48,783 nt of DNA from Deltaproteobacteria bacterium (lineage in GTDB: Bacteria; Desulfobacterota; GWC2-55-46; DRQE01): positions 1 through 48,783 of the forward strand of contig JAJRSM010000068.1 in NCBI GenBank assembly GCA_024278765.1, written 5' to 3'. Under the pieces are notes generated by a model. That model had not been told where the DNA came from. It searched no databases and saw only the letters and a program-made list of their open reading frames with translations. Positions 1 to 9,432 of the stretch are shown here, piece after piece. The translations under genes were made by a program, and so were the position numbers. Each line of letters starts with the position of its first letter. The stretch's first letter is position 1.

Positions 1-108
1 AGCAAGATATTTGATTACATAGAGGTCTTTTATAACAGACAGAGAAAACATTCTACTCTCGGCTACAAATCGCCTCTCGCATTTGAAGAACAGCGAAAAG
101 TAGCTTAA
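1..108 (+). pseudogene. C-terminal end of IS3-family transposase (OrfB, rve domain), truncated by the window edge
   Basis: Frame 1 reads [35 protein letters not shown], the typical IS3 OrfB C-terminus (YNxxRxHSxLGYxSPxxFE). The 5' part lies outside the window. Confidence 0.88.
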
Positions 109-111
109 CTC

Positions 112-138
112 TGTGTCTACTTTATCGGGGGAAGATCA
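112..138. mobile_element. Probable terminal inverted repeat of the IS3-family element
   Basis: tgtctactttatcgggggaagatca directly follows the transposase stop and resembles IS3-group ends; the partner end is outside the window. Confidence 0.6.
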
Positions 139-189
139 GTTGCTTTGAATATCTTTTCCACTTTTCTTTCTGGTAAACTTTTTTCATAC

Positions 190-903
190 CTACCGCTCAC
201 GCCTCCGTCCCTCACCCAGCCAGCCGAGGTCGCGCAGGCTCGTATGTTTTGTCTTACCTACTATGATGTGGTCGTGGACTTTGATATCAACGGTGCGGGC
301 CGCTTCGACGAGTTCATCGGTCAAGAGGCGGTCGGTCTTTGACGGCGTAGGATCGCCACTTGGATGGTTGTGTACAAAGATAATTGAGCGGGCATTATGC
401 TTAAAGGCCCGCTCAATTACCTTTCTCGGATAGACGACGGTCTGGTTGATCGTCCCCTCATGCAGGGTCTCGACGCCGAGTATTTCATTTTTAGAGTTAA
501 GATAAACTGCCAGAAATTTCTCGACCTTTTCGCCAGAGAGCGTCAGGTTTAGATAATTCAAGAGGTCTTTTGAAGAACTTACTACGTGCTTTTTTGCGAT
601 CTGTTCTTTTAAATACGCCCCTGCCATCTCTTTGATAAGGGCAATCAGGACAGCTGCATTCGTGCCTATCCCGTCTGTAGCAGAGAGTTCATCAGGGGTT
701 GCGTCAAGCAGGCCGCGAAGGCCCTTGAAATTAGCGATAAGTTTTTTGGCAAGCGGCTTTACGTCGCGCCTAGGAATGGCAAAGGTCAAAAGCAATTCCA
801 CAACCTCGTAGTCATGGAAGCCCTCTAGACCGGACTTCAGAAAGCGGTCTCTAAGGCGGGCTCTGTGCCCGGAGTTTTCATTGCTGCTAGTCATAGCCAT
901 CAC
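190..903 (-). CDS. radC: DNA repair protein RadC (JAB/MPN domain)
   Basis: Contains HNHPSGDPTPSKTDRLLTDEL and N-terminal HhH-like GLRGLLDATPDELSATDGIG. Confidence 0.93.
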   Translation of the reverse strand: MMAMTSSNENSGHRARLRDRFLKSGLEGFHDYEVVELLLTFAIPRRDVKPLAKKLIANFKGLRGLLDATPDELSATDGIGTNAAVLIALIKEMAGAYLKEQIAKKHVVSSSKDLLNYLNLTLSGEKVEKFLAVYLNSKNEILGVETLHEGTINQTVVYPRKVIERAFKHNARSIIFVHNHPSGDPTPSKTDRLLTDELVEAARTVDIKVHDHIIVGKTKHTSLRDLGWLGEGRRRER

Positions 904-1004
904 TCATAGATTATAGAAAATGTAAGGTTCTAGGTTGCTATATTTGCCGTAACGCAGTTACCCGGAGTTTTCGTTGCTGCTAGTCATTGCCATCACTCAA
1001 AGGT
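868..1004. repeat. Partial duplication of the radC 5' end
   Basis: 868-912 cccggagttttcattgctgctagtcatagccatcactcatag is near-identical to 961-1004 cccggagttttcgttgctgctagtcattgccatcactcaaag. Confidence 0.85.
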
Positions 1005-1007
1005 TGG

Positions 1008-1174
1008 TACTGCGTACAGCATATTCATTAATAAGATTATTTACTACGCACAGTAAGAATATCCTAATGAATTATGTTGCCCCGTATGGGGCTACTGCGT
1101 ACAGCATGTCCATTGATAAGATTATTTACTACACACAGTAAGAATATCCTAATGAATTATGTTGCCCCGCATGG
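1008..1174. repeat. 85-bp tandem duplication, two copies
   Basis: Copies at 1008-1092 and 1093-1174 share tactgcgtacagcat..ttgataagattatttactac.cacagtaagaatatcctaatgaattatgttgccccg.. Confidence 0.88.
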
Positions 1175-1195
1175 TTGCTTGCTGAATCTTTAAAA

Positions 1196-1289
1196 AGACA
1201 GATCCTGAATCAAGTTCAGGATAACAGATATCGTAGTTTTCTAATGTTAAATTAAATGTCATGCCAAGTTCAGTTCAGCATCTGTCTTT
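1196..1289. repeat. Pair of REP-like palindromic elements in inverted orientation
   Basis: agacagatcctgaatcaagttcaggataaca (1196-1226) and tgtcatgccaagttcagttcagcatctgtcttt (1257-1289); related copies near 23.9 kb and 29.5 kb. Confidence 0.75.
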
Positions 1290-1338
1290 GTACTTGCGTC
1301 AATATAACCATTTACTACGCACGGCATAGCAAAGACCA

Positions 1339-2037
1339 TTAGAGCAGGGCCATTACCTTCTTTAGATCTTCCCATGCCTCTCGCTTAAGAGCCAGGTCTT
1401 TGATAAGTGCCGAGGGATGGTGCGTTATCATAAGGGGTATATCGTCAAAGCTTCGCATAATGCCGCGCAGGTTTGCAAACTCTACAGCCGCTGCGATCAG
1501 ATACGGCGCAGCGCCGCCCATCGCAACAACGGCGACGGGATTGATTATTTCAAGCTCATCATTTAGAAAGTCCAGGCATGCCTGGACTTCATCGCCACTG
1601 GATTCTCCCTGGCCTACACACCTGACAAGGCTCGTCAGATAGACCTCATTCATACCAAGCCCCATAGCCTTTATCATCTTTGAAAGGAGTTCTGTCTCTG
1701 GCTTCGTAAAGACCTCTGGTTGCGAGACATCCAGGTTCGTATCTTGCCGCGAAGCGGCTTTGCTCGCCGCAGATGTGCTCGCCGCAGGTTTGCTCACCGC
1801 AGGTGCGCTGACAAAGACTACGCGTGCGTCTTCCGGGCCGATGCCAAGGGCGGCCTTCTTACGACCCTCGTGACATTCGCATTTTGTGCAACGCTGAATT
1901 TTTTCATTAAGGGTAGTTAGTGCACTGGACGGGGCTGCGACAGGAGGCGGAGCAACAGATATATATCTAATTCCCATAGATTCTAGATTCTTTAGTTTTT
2001 CTATCGTCTCTTCAAGTGCTGTCTCAAATTCATCCAT
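1339..2037 (-). CDS. Uracil-DNA glycosylase-like protein (family 4/5-like), divergent
   Basis: CTKCECHEGRKKAALGIG, TSLVRC, and HHPSALIKDLALKREAWEDLKKV at the C-terminus resemble family 4 UDGs. Confidence 0.75.
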   Translation of the reverse strand: MDEFETALEETIEKLKNLESMGIRYISVAPPPVAAPSSALTTLNEKIQRCTKCECHEGRKKAALGIGPEDARVVFVSAPAVSKPAASTSAASKAASRQDTNLDVSQPEVFTKPETELLSKMIKAMGLGMNEVYLTSLVRCVGQGESSGDEVQACLDFLNDELEIINPVAVVAMGGAAPYLIAAAVEFANLRGIMRSFDDIPLMITHHPSALIKDLALKREAWEDLKKVMALL

Positions 2038-3259
2038 TGGTTACGGTCTCTTGGTTGGTCTTTTTAATCGATAAGACTTTATCTAGAATAATATCAGCAA
2101 GCTCTGCCTTGGTCATCAACGGCAGGTCTTCGACTAACCCGTCCTTTGAGATTAAAAGAACCTTATTGGAATCGCTACCAACGGCCTCTGGCGAATTGGC
2201 AATGATCAGATCCAAGGCTTTGGCCTTGAGTTTAGCAAGGGCATTTGCTTTCAGGTTCTCTGTCTCCAGAGCAAAGCCTACAACAAGCCGATCTTGTTTC
2301 TTTGCAGCAAGGCCCGACAAAATATCAGGGGCCTTTACGAGTTCAAGGATCAGGCCGCTATTTCCTTTCTTAATCTTCTCCTTACGCTCCTGTGCCACCT
2401 GAAAATCCGCTACCGCTGCTGCCATTATCAAAGTAGTCGAATCCGCAAAGCGTGCCTCCAACTCTTTCTGCATCAGAGCTGTCGTCTCGGCCATTATGAC
2501 ATTTACGCCTATTGGTGGCACTACGTCCATAACACCCGCAACAAGCGTGACATCTGCGCCTCGGCGCACGGCAGCTGCTGCCAGGGCTACCCCCATCCTC
2601 CCGGACGATGCATTTGATATAAAACGTACCGGATCGATCACCGTACGTGTTGCTCCGGCACTAATCAGTACTCGCTCCCCGTCTAGATCCTTCTGAGATA
2701 GTGCCCGCTCTATCGCACTGAAGATCTCCGCAACCGGTGCGAGCCGCCCGTCCCCTTCCCAGCCACAGGCCAACTCGCCACGCTCAGGGCCGACAAATAT
2801 ATAACCAAGGGCTGTAAGCTTTTCGATATTGGCCTGTACTATCGGGTTGCGATACATTCGGTGGTTCATCGCAGGGGCGATTAATGCGCGGCCCCGTCCC
2901 AGACGGTTTGGTGCATCGGTAGCCATTATAACGGTCGATAGAAGGTCGTCTGCTATGCCGCCTGCGACCTTACCGATTATATTAGCAGTAGCAGGAACGA
3001 CGACCAAAAGATCGGCCCTGTCGGCGATATTAATATGGTTTACACCACGTTCTGCTGTGCGGTCGAAAGTACCTACCGAGACGGGGCTTCCGGCAAGCGT
3101 AGAGAAGCTAAGCGGTGTTACGAACTCAGCCGCTGCCTTGGTCATTACCGGGAAGACCTCAGCCCCTGCCTTTCTAAGAAGCCTCGTAAGCTCCAGAGCC
3201 TTATAGGCGGCTATGCCGCCGGTCACACCGAGGATTATATTTTTGCCTTGTAGACTCAC
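2030..3259 (-). CDS. coaBC: Bifunctional phosphopantothenoylcysteine decarboxylase/phosphopantothenate-cysteine ligase
   Basis: GVTGGIAAYKALELTRLLRKAG, APAMNHRMYRNP, ISAGATRTVIDPVRFISNASSGRMGVALA. Confidence 0.96.
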   Translation of the reverse strand: MSLQGKNIILGVTGGIAAYKALELTRLLRKAGAEVFPVMTKAAAEFVTPLSFSTLAGSPVSVGTFDRTAERGVNHINIADRADLLVVVPATANIIGKVAGGIADDLLSTVIMATDAPNRLGRGRALIAPAMNHRMYRNPIVQANIEKLTALGYIFVGPERGELACGWEGDGRLAPVAEIFSAIERALSQKDLDGERVLISAGATRTVIDPVRFISNASSGRMGVALAAAAVRRGADVTLVAGVMDVVPPIGVNVIMAETTALMQKELEARFADSTTLIMAAAVADFQVAQERKEKIKKGNSGLILELVKAPDILSGLAAKKQDRLVVGFALETENLKANALAKLKAKALDLIIANSPEAVGSDSNKVLLISKDGLVEDLPLMTKAELADIILDKVLSIKKTNQETVTNG

Positions 3260-3934
3260 CTATAGCATCTCCTGAAAATACGGATTCGAGTCCTTTTCTT
3301 CCCTTACGGTCGTATCCGGACCGTGACCCGGAAAGAGCCTCGTATCATTATCCATCGGCAAGATCTTATCACGCAGAGATCTCATGAGTTCTTCGTAAGA
3401 TCCGCCGGGCAGATCGGTCCGCCCGATACTTCCGGCAAAGAGAGAGTCGCCGGTTATAACTACCTTGCCATCACCAATAGATAACAGCACTCCGCCAAGA
3501 GAATGACCCGGGCTACCAAGGACATTTATTTTTACGTTACCAAAGCTTATCACCGAGCCGTCCTCGATAGTAATATCAGGTGGGGGCTGATTCTTTGCCA
3601 ATGCGCCGAAGGTCATGCTATAGGCCGCTGCATTTTCCAGCATCGGAGCGTCACCGCTATGGATCATAAGCTCGGCGCCAAAGGCCTCTTTGATATCAGC
3701 ATCCGCACCAACATGATCGAAATGACCATGGGTATTTATTACATACTTAACCTTAAGCTTTTCAGACTCTACGACAGCTACTATATTCTCAGGATCACCG
3801 CCCGGATCTATAACCACGGCCTCTCTGGTCTCTTTGTCCCATACGATATAACAATTAACATCAAGCATTCCCACTACGACCTTAATCATCTTAAAGCCAT
3901 CAAACTCGAAACTGTCTTTTGCAAATCCAACCAT
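3260..3934 (-). CDS. MBL-fold metallohydrolase (glyoxalase II-like)
   Basis: NTHGHFDHVGADADIK, SPGHSLGGV, TGDSLFAGSIGRTDLPGG, FPGHGPDTTV. Confidence 0.93.
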   Translation of the reverse strand: MVGFAKDSFEFDGFKMIKVVVGMLDVNCYIVWDKETREAVVIDPGGDPENIVAVVESEKLKVKYVINTHGHFDHVGADADIKEAFGAELMIHSGDAPMLENAAAYSMTFGALAKNQPPPDITIEDGSVISFGNVKINVLGSPGHSLGGVLLSIGDGKVVITGDSLFAGSIGRTDLPGGSYEELMRSLRDKILPMDNDTRLFPGHGPDTTVREEKDSNPYFQEML

Positions 3935-6523
3935 TTACTTCCTCCTTACCGGGGCAGCGGGCTTTACCGGCCTCTTTGGTTTTGCCACGCCACCTGAGAC
4001 CGAAGCCACACCTTCTTCCTGCCACTTTTTTATCTTTTCTTTATAGGTATCGACAAGCCCACGTGCTTTTTCTTCTGTCGAGGCCTCTGCCGTTATTATA
4101 AAATAAGAATGGCTCTGGCTCGGATACGCAATCAACCAGTCCATTCCAAAGCTTATCCTTATACCATCTAGCATCACCGTCTTCTTACCACGAGAATCCT
4201 CGGCAAGCCTGCGCATAATCATCCCCTTCTGCTCCCACGAGCACGATATGCGTTCTTTTATCATTATGCTCGGCGGAATCTCTCGCAAGAGCGTATGCAT
4301 GCGTTTACCCTCTATAGCAAGCATCTCAAGGAACTTGGCAACGGTAAAGATGCCGTCATATACCGGCTGAAAATCAGGAAATATAAAACCACCGCTCCCC
4401 TCACCGACAAAGAGTATATCTTTATTGGTAGCAGCCTCCATAAGTCCGCGCGATGTCGTCTTGGTCCTTACCACCTTAAAGCCGTAGGCCTTTGCCATAT
4501 GCTCGATAGCGCGAGAGGCCGTAACAGGTACGGCTATAGCGCCTTTTTTCTTCTGTACCTTGTTTGTCTTAAGCGCAAGCAAGGTCGTAAGGTTCAAGGC
4601 CGTATCACCGTCGAGAATATCTCCGGTGTCATCGACCATAAAGACCTTTTCGCCACCAGCGTCCAGCATAAAGCCGGCATCGGCCTTTAAAGAACGCACA
4701 ATGCTTGAGAGCTGCTCCAGTGAATTAACAAACTCCTCGGCTGTCTTTGTAGCGCGCGAGCTATCGACATTTGCGTTAAGTGCTATAACATCGCATTTAA
4801 GGCTACCCAGAATATCAGGGAAGATCCTCGATGAACTACCGAAGGAATAATCCAGGACTATCTTAAAGCGTGCCTTCTCGATTGCCTTTGTATTGATAGA
4901 TGCAAGAAAACCAGCGGCATAGGTATCAAGAGAGTGAATCGGAAAATACATCTCGCCGGTCTCTTCCATCGGAGAACGCCTGAAGTCCTCACGGAAGAAA
5001 AGTTTTTCTATACTTTTCTCTTCCCCCGGATGAAGGTCCAGACCAGACCTGTCAAAGAACTTAAGGTCTAATAATTCCTCGTCAAAAGGAGAACGCCTTG
5101 TATGCACCCCTGCGATCTCACTGCCGCCACGTGCCAGATACCTGACAACCGGCATCGGTGTTACGCCGTAGTCATTGACATTTACCCCGGTCGATAAGAT
5201 ACCCGTCATTATAGCCCTATTGATCATACGCGAGGTCTTATGGGCGTCACGACTGGTAGAGACAGTCACTCCCTTTTTAAGCGAGGCCCCGTAGGCAGCC
5301 CCGAGCTTTGCGGCGAACTCAGGGCTAAGCTCGATATTGGCAAGCCCTGTAACCCCGTAAGTGGAAAAGAGGTTCTTGCTCCATTTTTGTCCCCATATAA
5401 GGCTTGACGCTAAGGTTGCGTCATCATCAACCTCTTTATGAGGCCAAACCTTTACATCGGCCTTGACCGAGCTATTGCGCCCTATCCTGCAATGATCGCT
5501 GACAATAGCCCCATCACCCAGATGAGCACCGTCGCCTATCTCAGTCGCGTCCCCTACTATATTTTCATGCAGGTTAGCGCCTGCGCCTACGCTCACACCG
5601 TTCCACAGAACAGAGCTCTTTATAGCCGCGCCTTCTTTTATAACGCAGTCGTCACCTATGACGCAGTCTACGAGTCTGGCCCCACCCTCGACCGTGCAGT
5701 TACGACCAAGGACGACCTTACCCTCTATCTCTGCCGTATAGTCGATCTTTGTGCCTGCTCCGGCGTGAATCTCATCGCGACCAAGCTCAGTACCGGGTAT
5801 ATCGACTTGAACCTTTTTCTGTATGATATCCATATTGGCCTGTCTGTATTCCTGCAGGCTTCCTACGTCCTTCCAATAACCCTCGGCAATATAACCATAT
5901 ATGGGTTTCTTCTCTTTAAGTAGCATTGGGAAAAGATCATTGCTAAAATCAAACTCGCCTTCTTCCGGGACCAGATCCATGGCGGCAGGCTCTAGGATAT
6001 ATATGCCAGTATTTATCGTATCGCTAAAGACCTCGCCCCAGCTCGGTTTTTCCAGAAAACGGACTATCCGGCCGTTATCATCTGTAATAACTATGCCAAA
6101 GGCCAGAGGGTTCTCTACGCGGGTCAGCACAAGAGTAGCAAGTGCGCGTTTCTGTTTATGAAACCTTATGGCTGCTGTAAGGTCTATATCGGTTATAACG
6201 TCCCCGCTTATAACAAGCGTCGTACCCTTCTTCTTTTCTTTTCTGATTGCATAGGCGACACTACCTGCCGTACCCAGATCCGCGCTTGGCGAGGTATAGC
6301 CGATCTTGACATCAAATTCTGAGCCATCGCCCAGATAATTCTCTATGGACTCGGGCTGAAAATAAAGCAGTGCTGTCATCTCCGTAAGCTTATGCGACTT
6401 TAAAAGATCTACGATATGGCCGATTATGGGTTTATTGGCCATAAGTGCCATTGGTTTTGGAAGGTTATTTGTAAGTGGTCTAAGTCTTGTACCAAAGCCG
6501 CCTGCCATAATAATACACTTCAT
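3935..6523 (-). CDS. Nucleotidyltransferase / left-handed beta-helix / phosphomannomutase-like fusion protein
   Basis: N-terminal MAGGFGTRLRPLTNNLPKPM nucleotidyltransferase signature, hexapeptide-like middle region, C-terminal PMM-like alpha/beta domains. Confidence 0.9.
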   Translation of the reverse strand: MKCIIMAGGFGTRLRPLTNNLPKPMALMANKPIIGHIVDLLKSHKLTEMTALLYFQPESIENYLGDGSEFDVKIGYTSPSADLGTAGSVAYAIRKEKKKGTTLVISGDVITDIDLTAAIRFHKQKRALATLVLTRVENPLAFGIVITDDNGRIVRFLEKPSWGEVFSDTINTGIYILEPAAMDLVPEEGEFDFSNDLFPMLLKEKKPIYGYIAEGYWKDVGSLQEYRQANMDIIQKKVQVDIPGTELGRDEIHAGAGTKIDYTAEIEGKVVLGRNCTVEGGARLVDCVIGDDCVIKEGAAIKSSVLWNGVSVGAGANLHENIVGDATEIGDGAHLGDGAIVSDHCRIGRNSSVKADVKVWPHKEVDDDATLASSLIWGQKWSKNLFSTYGVTGLANIELSPEFAAKLGAAYGASLKKGVTVSTSRDAHKTSRMINRAIMTGILSTGVNVNDYGVTPMPVVRYLARGGSEIAGVHTRRSPFDEELLDLKFFDRSGLDLHPGEEKSIEKLFFREDFRRSPMEETGEMYFPIHSLDTYAAGFLASINTKAIEKARFKIVLDYSFGSSSRIFPDILGSLKCDVIALNANVDSSRATKTAEEFVNSLEQLSSIVRSLKADAGFMLDAGGEKVFMVDDTGDILDGDTALNLTTLLALKTNKVQKKKGAIAVPVTASRAIEHMAKAYGFKVVRTKTTSRGLMEAATNKDILFVGEGSGGFIFPDFQPVYDGIFTVAKFLEMLAIEGKRMHTLLREIPPSIMIKERISCSWEQKGMIMRRLAEDSRGKKTVMLDGIRISFGMDWLIAYPSQSHSYFIITAEASTEEKARGLVDTYKEKIKKWQEEGVASVSGGVAKPKRPVKPAAPVRRK

Positions 6524-6679
6524 ATATGCCTCCGACTAGTAGTGGAATAATATAAGGAAAAACACGCTAATAAGAAGCCGTTGTGAATATAAAATTTTAT
6601 CAGTAAAAGACAACCTCGTCAAGAAGAGGAATCTCGCAGAGTATCGGTGAGCCAGCCGTGAAATATAAAACAAAAACCC

Positions 6680-6708
6680 TTGACATTTCACAGTTAAAAA
6701 ACTATTAT
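6680..6708 (+). promoter_or_regulatory. Predicted sigma70-type promoter for the antiporter operon
   Basis: TTGACA (6680-6685), 17-bp spacer, TATTAT (6703-6708), upstream of the first antiporter gene. Confidence 0.6.
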
Positions 6709-6876
6709 CATCGAGATTATCTTTAGACGAATGAAAGCTTTTTTAATCGTAGTTAGTTGAAAAACTTCAGCTTAAAGATAAAGATACTAAAGAGACACAT
6801 AAATAATAATACGACTGGACAGATAACAGAACAGACACACGGGCGGTAAGCGGTCTTAGACCGAAGGAGCCACGAC

Positions 6877-7359
6877 GTGAGCTTTATCCTGACCTCGATT
6901 GTAATGTTTGTCTTTTGGATGCTCATCTCGGGAGAGACCGGAGTCATCTTTATAATATCCGCTATTGTAGCAAGCCTTTTTGTATCTTTCATTTCTCACG
7001 ACCTACTATTTCCAAATAAAAACACAACACTATCTCTAAAAAGGCTTCTTCGACTTCTCAAATATTCTCCGTGGCTTGTCTGGCAGATAGTTCTCGCTAA
7101 TCTAGATCTTATCTACCGCACCCTGCATCCGAGCCTGCCGATAGAGCCGCATATGATAGAGATAGAGACCGATCTTAAATCAGATACCGGAATAACCATT
7201 CTGGCAAATTCGATAACACTGACGCCAGGTACGGTTACGGTGCAGGCACGCAAGGACGGCTCGTTCCTGGTGCATGCGATAGCGCACGGCCCTGCAAACG
7301 GCCTTTTGAAAGGAACAATGCAGGCCAAGATAAAGGCCATCGAGGGGGACGAAGCGTAA
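6877..7359 (+). CDS. Na+/H+ antiporter subunit E (MnhE/MrpE-like)
   Basis: NSITLTPGTVTVQARKDGSFLVHAI motif; first gene of a Mrp-like operon; GTG start after aaggag. Confidence 0.9.
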   Translation: MSFILTSIVMFVFWMLISGETGVIFIISAIVASLFVSFISHDLLFPNKNTTLSLKRLLRLLKYSPWLVWQIVLANLDLIYRTLHPSLPIEPHMIEIETDLKSDTGITILANSITLTPGTVTVQARKDGSFLVHAIAHGPANGLLKGTMQAKIKAIEGDEA

Positions 7360-7363
7360 AGCT

Positions 7364-7618
7364 ATGTTCTACTGGGCGGCAATAATTATAATACTCTGCG
7401 CTATGCTGGTCTTGTACCGTGCCATTAAAGGCCCTATTATCTGCGACCGCGTCCTTGCGATAAATGCAATAGGTACAAAGGCCGTAATCCTTATAGCACT
7501 CTCAGGCTATATCTTTGAGCGTCCGCATTTCCTCGATATCGCCCTGACCTACGCCCTTATAAACTTTATCGCAACTATAGCCTTTCAAAAATACAGAGAA
7601 ATGGGGAGGCTTGACTAA
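7364..7618 (+). CDS. Monovalent cation/H+ antiporter subunit F (MrpF-like)
   Basis: LYRAIKGPIICDRVLAINAIGTKAVILIAL and operon context. Confidence 0.9.
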   Translation: MFYWAAIIIILCAMLVLYRAIKGPIICDRVLAINAIGTKAVILIALSGYIFERPHFLDIALTYALINFIATIAFQKYREMGRLD

Positions 7619-7941
7619 TGGATCACTCCTCAATAGCAATAATAATTGTCGGCATACTCCTGTTCCTCGGCTGCTTCCTTATATTTGTAGCCTCGGTAGG
7701 TATTGTCCGCTTTCCTGACTTTTACTCGCGTCTGCATCCGGCCGGTAAGACCGATTCAATGGGCCAAGCCATGATCCTCGTCTCTCTTATGATCTACGAG
7801 GGCTTTACGCTGGCGACGATAAAACTCATAATCATAGTCCTCTTTATCTTTATAGTAAACCCGACGGCTACGCACGCTCTGGCAAATGCCGCACATGCAG
7901 GCGGGGTAGTACCGTGGAGAAAAGGGGAGAAAAAGCGCTAA
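7618..7941 (+). CDS. Monovalent cation/H+ antiporter subunit G (MrpG-like)
   Basis: GIVRFPDFYSRLHPAGKTDSMGQAM; overlaps the preceding stop. Confidence 0.93.
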   Translation: MDHSSIAIIIVGILLFLGCFLIFVASVGIVRFPDFYSRLHPAGKTDSMGQAMILVSLMIYEGFTLATIKLIIIVLFIFIVNPTATHALANAAHAGGVVPWRKGEKKR

Positions 7942-7980
7942 CCAGTAAGAACATGACCGTCTAATAACGCAAGATAAAAT

Positions 7981-8583
7981 ATGATTGAATTACTCGACAT
8001 TTTACTACTTTTGTTCCTTGTTATCTGCGCCGTGGCTGCGATAAGTATGCGCGACCTCTTGAGCTCTACGATAGTTCTAGGGTCGTATAGCCTCTTTATG
8101 GCTGTGGTCTGGACACGCCTTAATGCCGTGGATGTTGCCTTTACAGAGGCCTCGGTCGGTGCCGGAATTACAACTATGCTAATGCTCGCGGCCCTTAGCC
8201 GTACAAAACGTTTTGAGTTTTTATATAGAAAGAAAGGCCAACAAGAAGACCCTAACAAAGAGACGAACCCGCTATTAAAGAACTGGAAACGTAAACGCTT
8301 TAGCGTAACAAAGGTATCGGGGCTTATCGTAGTCTTACTGACAGGGGCGATACTCATCTACGGCACGATGGATATGCCGGACTTCGGAGACCCTAACTCG
8401 CCGTCTTATACCCATGTTGCGACGATGTATATAGAAAGAGGCCAGCCCGAGGTCAACGTACCGAACCTTGTTACGGCAGTGCTGGCCTCTTACAGGGGTT
8501 ACGATACACTCGGCGAGACCATAGTTATCTTTACCGCAGGTATAGGCGTTATCCTCATGCTGAGGAAGCGAAAAAAGACATGA
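7981..8583 (+). CDS. MbhD/DUF4040-like antiporter subunit
   Basis: AAISMRDLLSSTIVLGSYSLFMAVVWTRLNAVDVAFTEASVGAGITTMLMLAAL plus a C-terminal MrpA-tail/MbhE-like region. Confidence 0.85.
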   Translation: MIELLDILLLLFLVICAVAAISMRDLLSSTIVLGSYSLFMAVVWTRLNAVDVAFTEASVGAGITTMLMLAALSRTKRFEFLYRKKGQQEDPNKETNPLLKNWKRKRFSVTKVSGLIVVLLTGAILIYGTMDMPDFGDPNSPSYTHVATMYIERGQPEVNVPNLVTAVLASYRGYDTLGETIVIFTAGIGVILMLRKRKKT

Positions 8584-9038
8584 GTGAACACATAGTCATA
8601 AAAAGGGTTAGTAATTTTATTATCCCCTTTATCCAGCTCTTCTCCCTCTACGTAATAGCCCACGGAGATATCAGCCCGGGCGGAGGCTTTCAGGGCGGCG
8701 TAATCTTTGGCGCGAGCATTATTCTATACGTCATTGCATTCGGCATGAAAGACGGCAGGACCAGAATATCAGAGATACTTACTGACTTTATGAACTCTAT
8801 CGGAGTGCTATTGTTCGCGGGGATAGGACTTGCCTGCGTGATAATGGGCGGCGCGTACCTGGAGTATACAAAGCTTGCCGGAAGTGCCGGAGAGGGGCAC
8901 GGCTCGCACGCAGAACACGCCCTGCATCTGGCAGGTCATCTCGGCATATACGGAATAGAGATAGGCATAGGCATAGTAGTCGCATCAGTTATGATAACCA
9001 TATTCTTTGAGACGGCCAACACACAAGACGATGATTGA
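8580..9038 (+). CDS. Na+/H+ antiporter subunit B (MnhB-like)
   Basis: YVIAHGDISPGGGFQGGVIFGASIILY. Confidence 0.93.
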   Translation: MSEHIVIKRVSNFIIPFIQLFSLYVIAHGDISPGGGFQGGVIFGASIILYVIAFGMKDGRTRISEILTDFMNSIGVLLFAGIGLACVIMGGAYLEYTKLAGSAGEGHGSHAEHALHLAGHLGIYGIEIGIGIVVASVMITIFFETANTQDDD

Positions 9039-9432
9039 AATAATACTAGGAAAATATAATTACTGGATATACATTGCGCTGATGATGATTGGCTTCTATG
9101 CGATGATCGCAAAGGAGAACCTCGTCAAAAAGATTCTGGGAATGAATATCTTCCAGACAGGCGTAATACTTCTCTACGTATCCATATCAAAGGTATCGGG
9201 CGGTACTGTCCCTATTATATGGGATAAGGGCGGTCCCTATGACAACCCTCTGCCGCATGTCCTTATGCTTACGGCAATCGTCGTCTCGGTCAGTACCACA
9301 GCCGTGGCTCTGGCCCTTATTGTTCGTATCTACAAATCATACGGCACTATTGAGGACGATCAGATAGTTGTCATAAACAGCCATGACGGCGACAAAGAAA
9401 TCCCTTCTGAAAAGGCGAGTACTATCATATGA
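9007..9432 (+). CDS. Cation:proton antiporter subunit C (MnhC/NuoK-like)
   Basis: NLVKKILGMNIFQTGVILLYVS, DPLPHVLMLTAIVVSVSTTAVALALIVRI-type sequence. Confidence 0.9.
   Translation: MRRPTHKTMIEIILGKYNYWIYIALMMIGFYAMIAKENLVKKILGMNIFQTGVILLYVSISKVSGGTVPIIWDKGGPYDNPLPHVLMLTAIVVSVSTTAVALALIVRIYKSYGTIEDDQIVVINSHDGDKEIPSEKASTII

Noticed and set aside
2829-3253. Plus-strand ORFs opposite coaBC
   Set aside because: No recognisable motifs; shadow ORFs of a conserved gene.
5438-5923. 161-aa plus-strand ORF opposite the nucleotidyltransferase/PMM fusion
   Set aside because: Shadow ORF with no family features.
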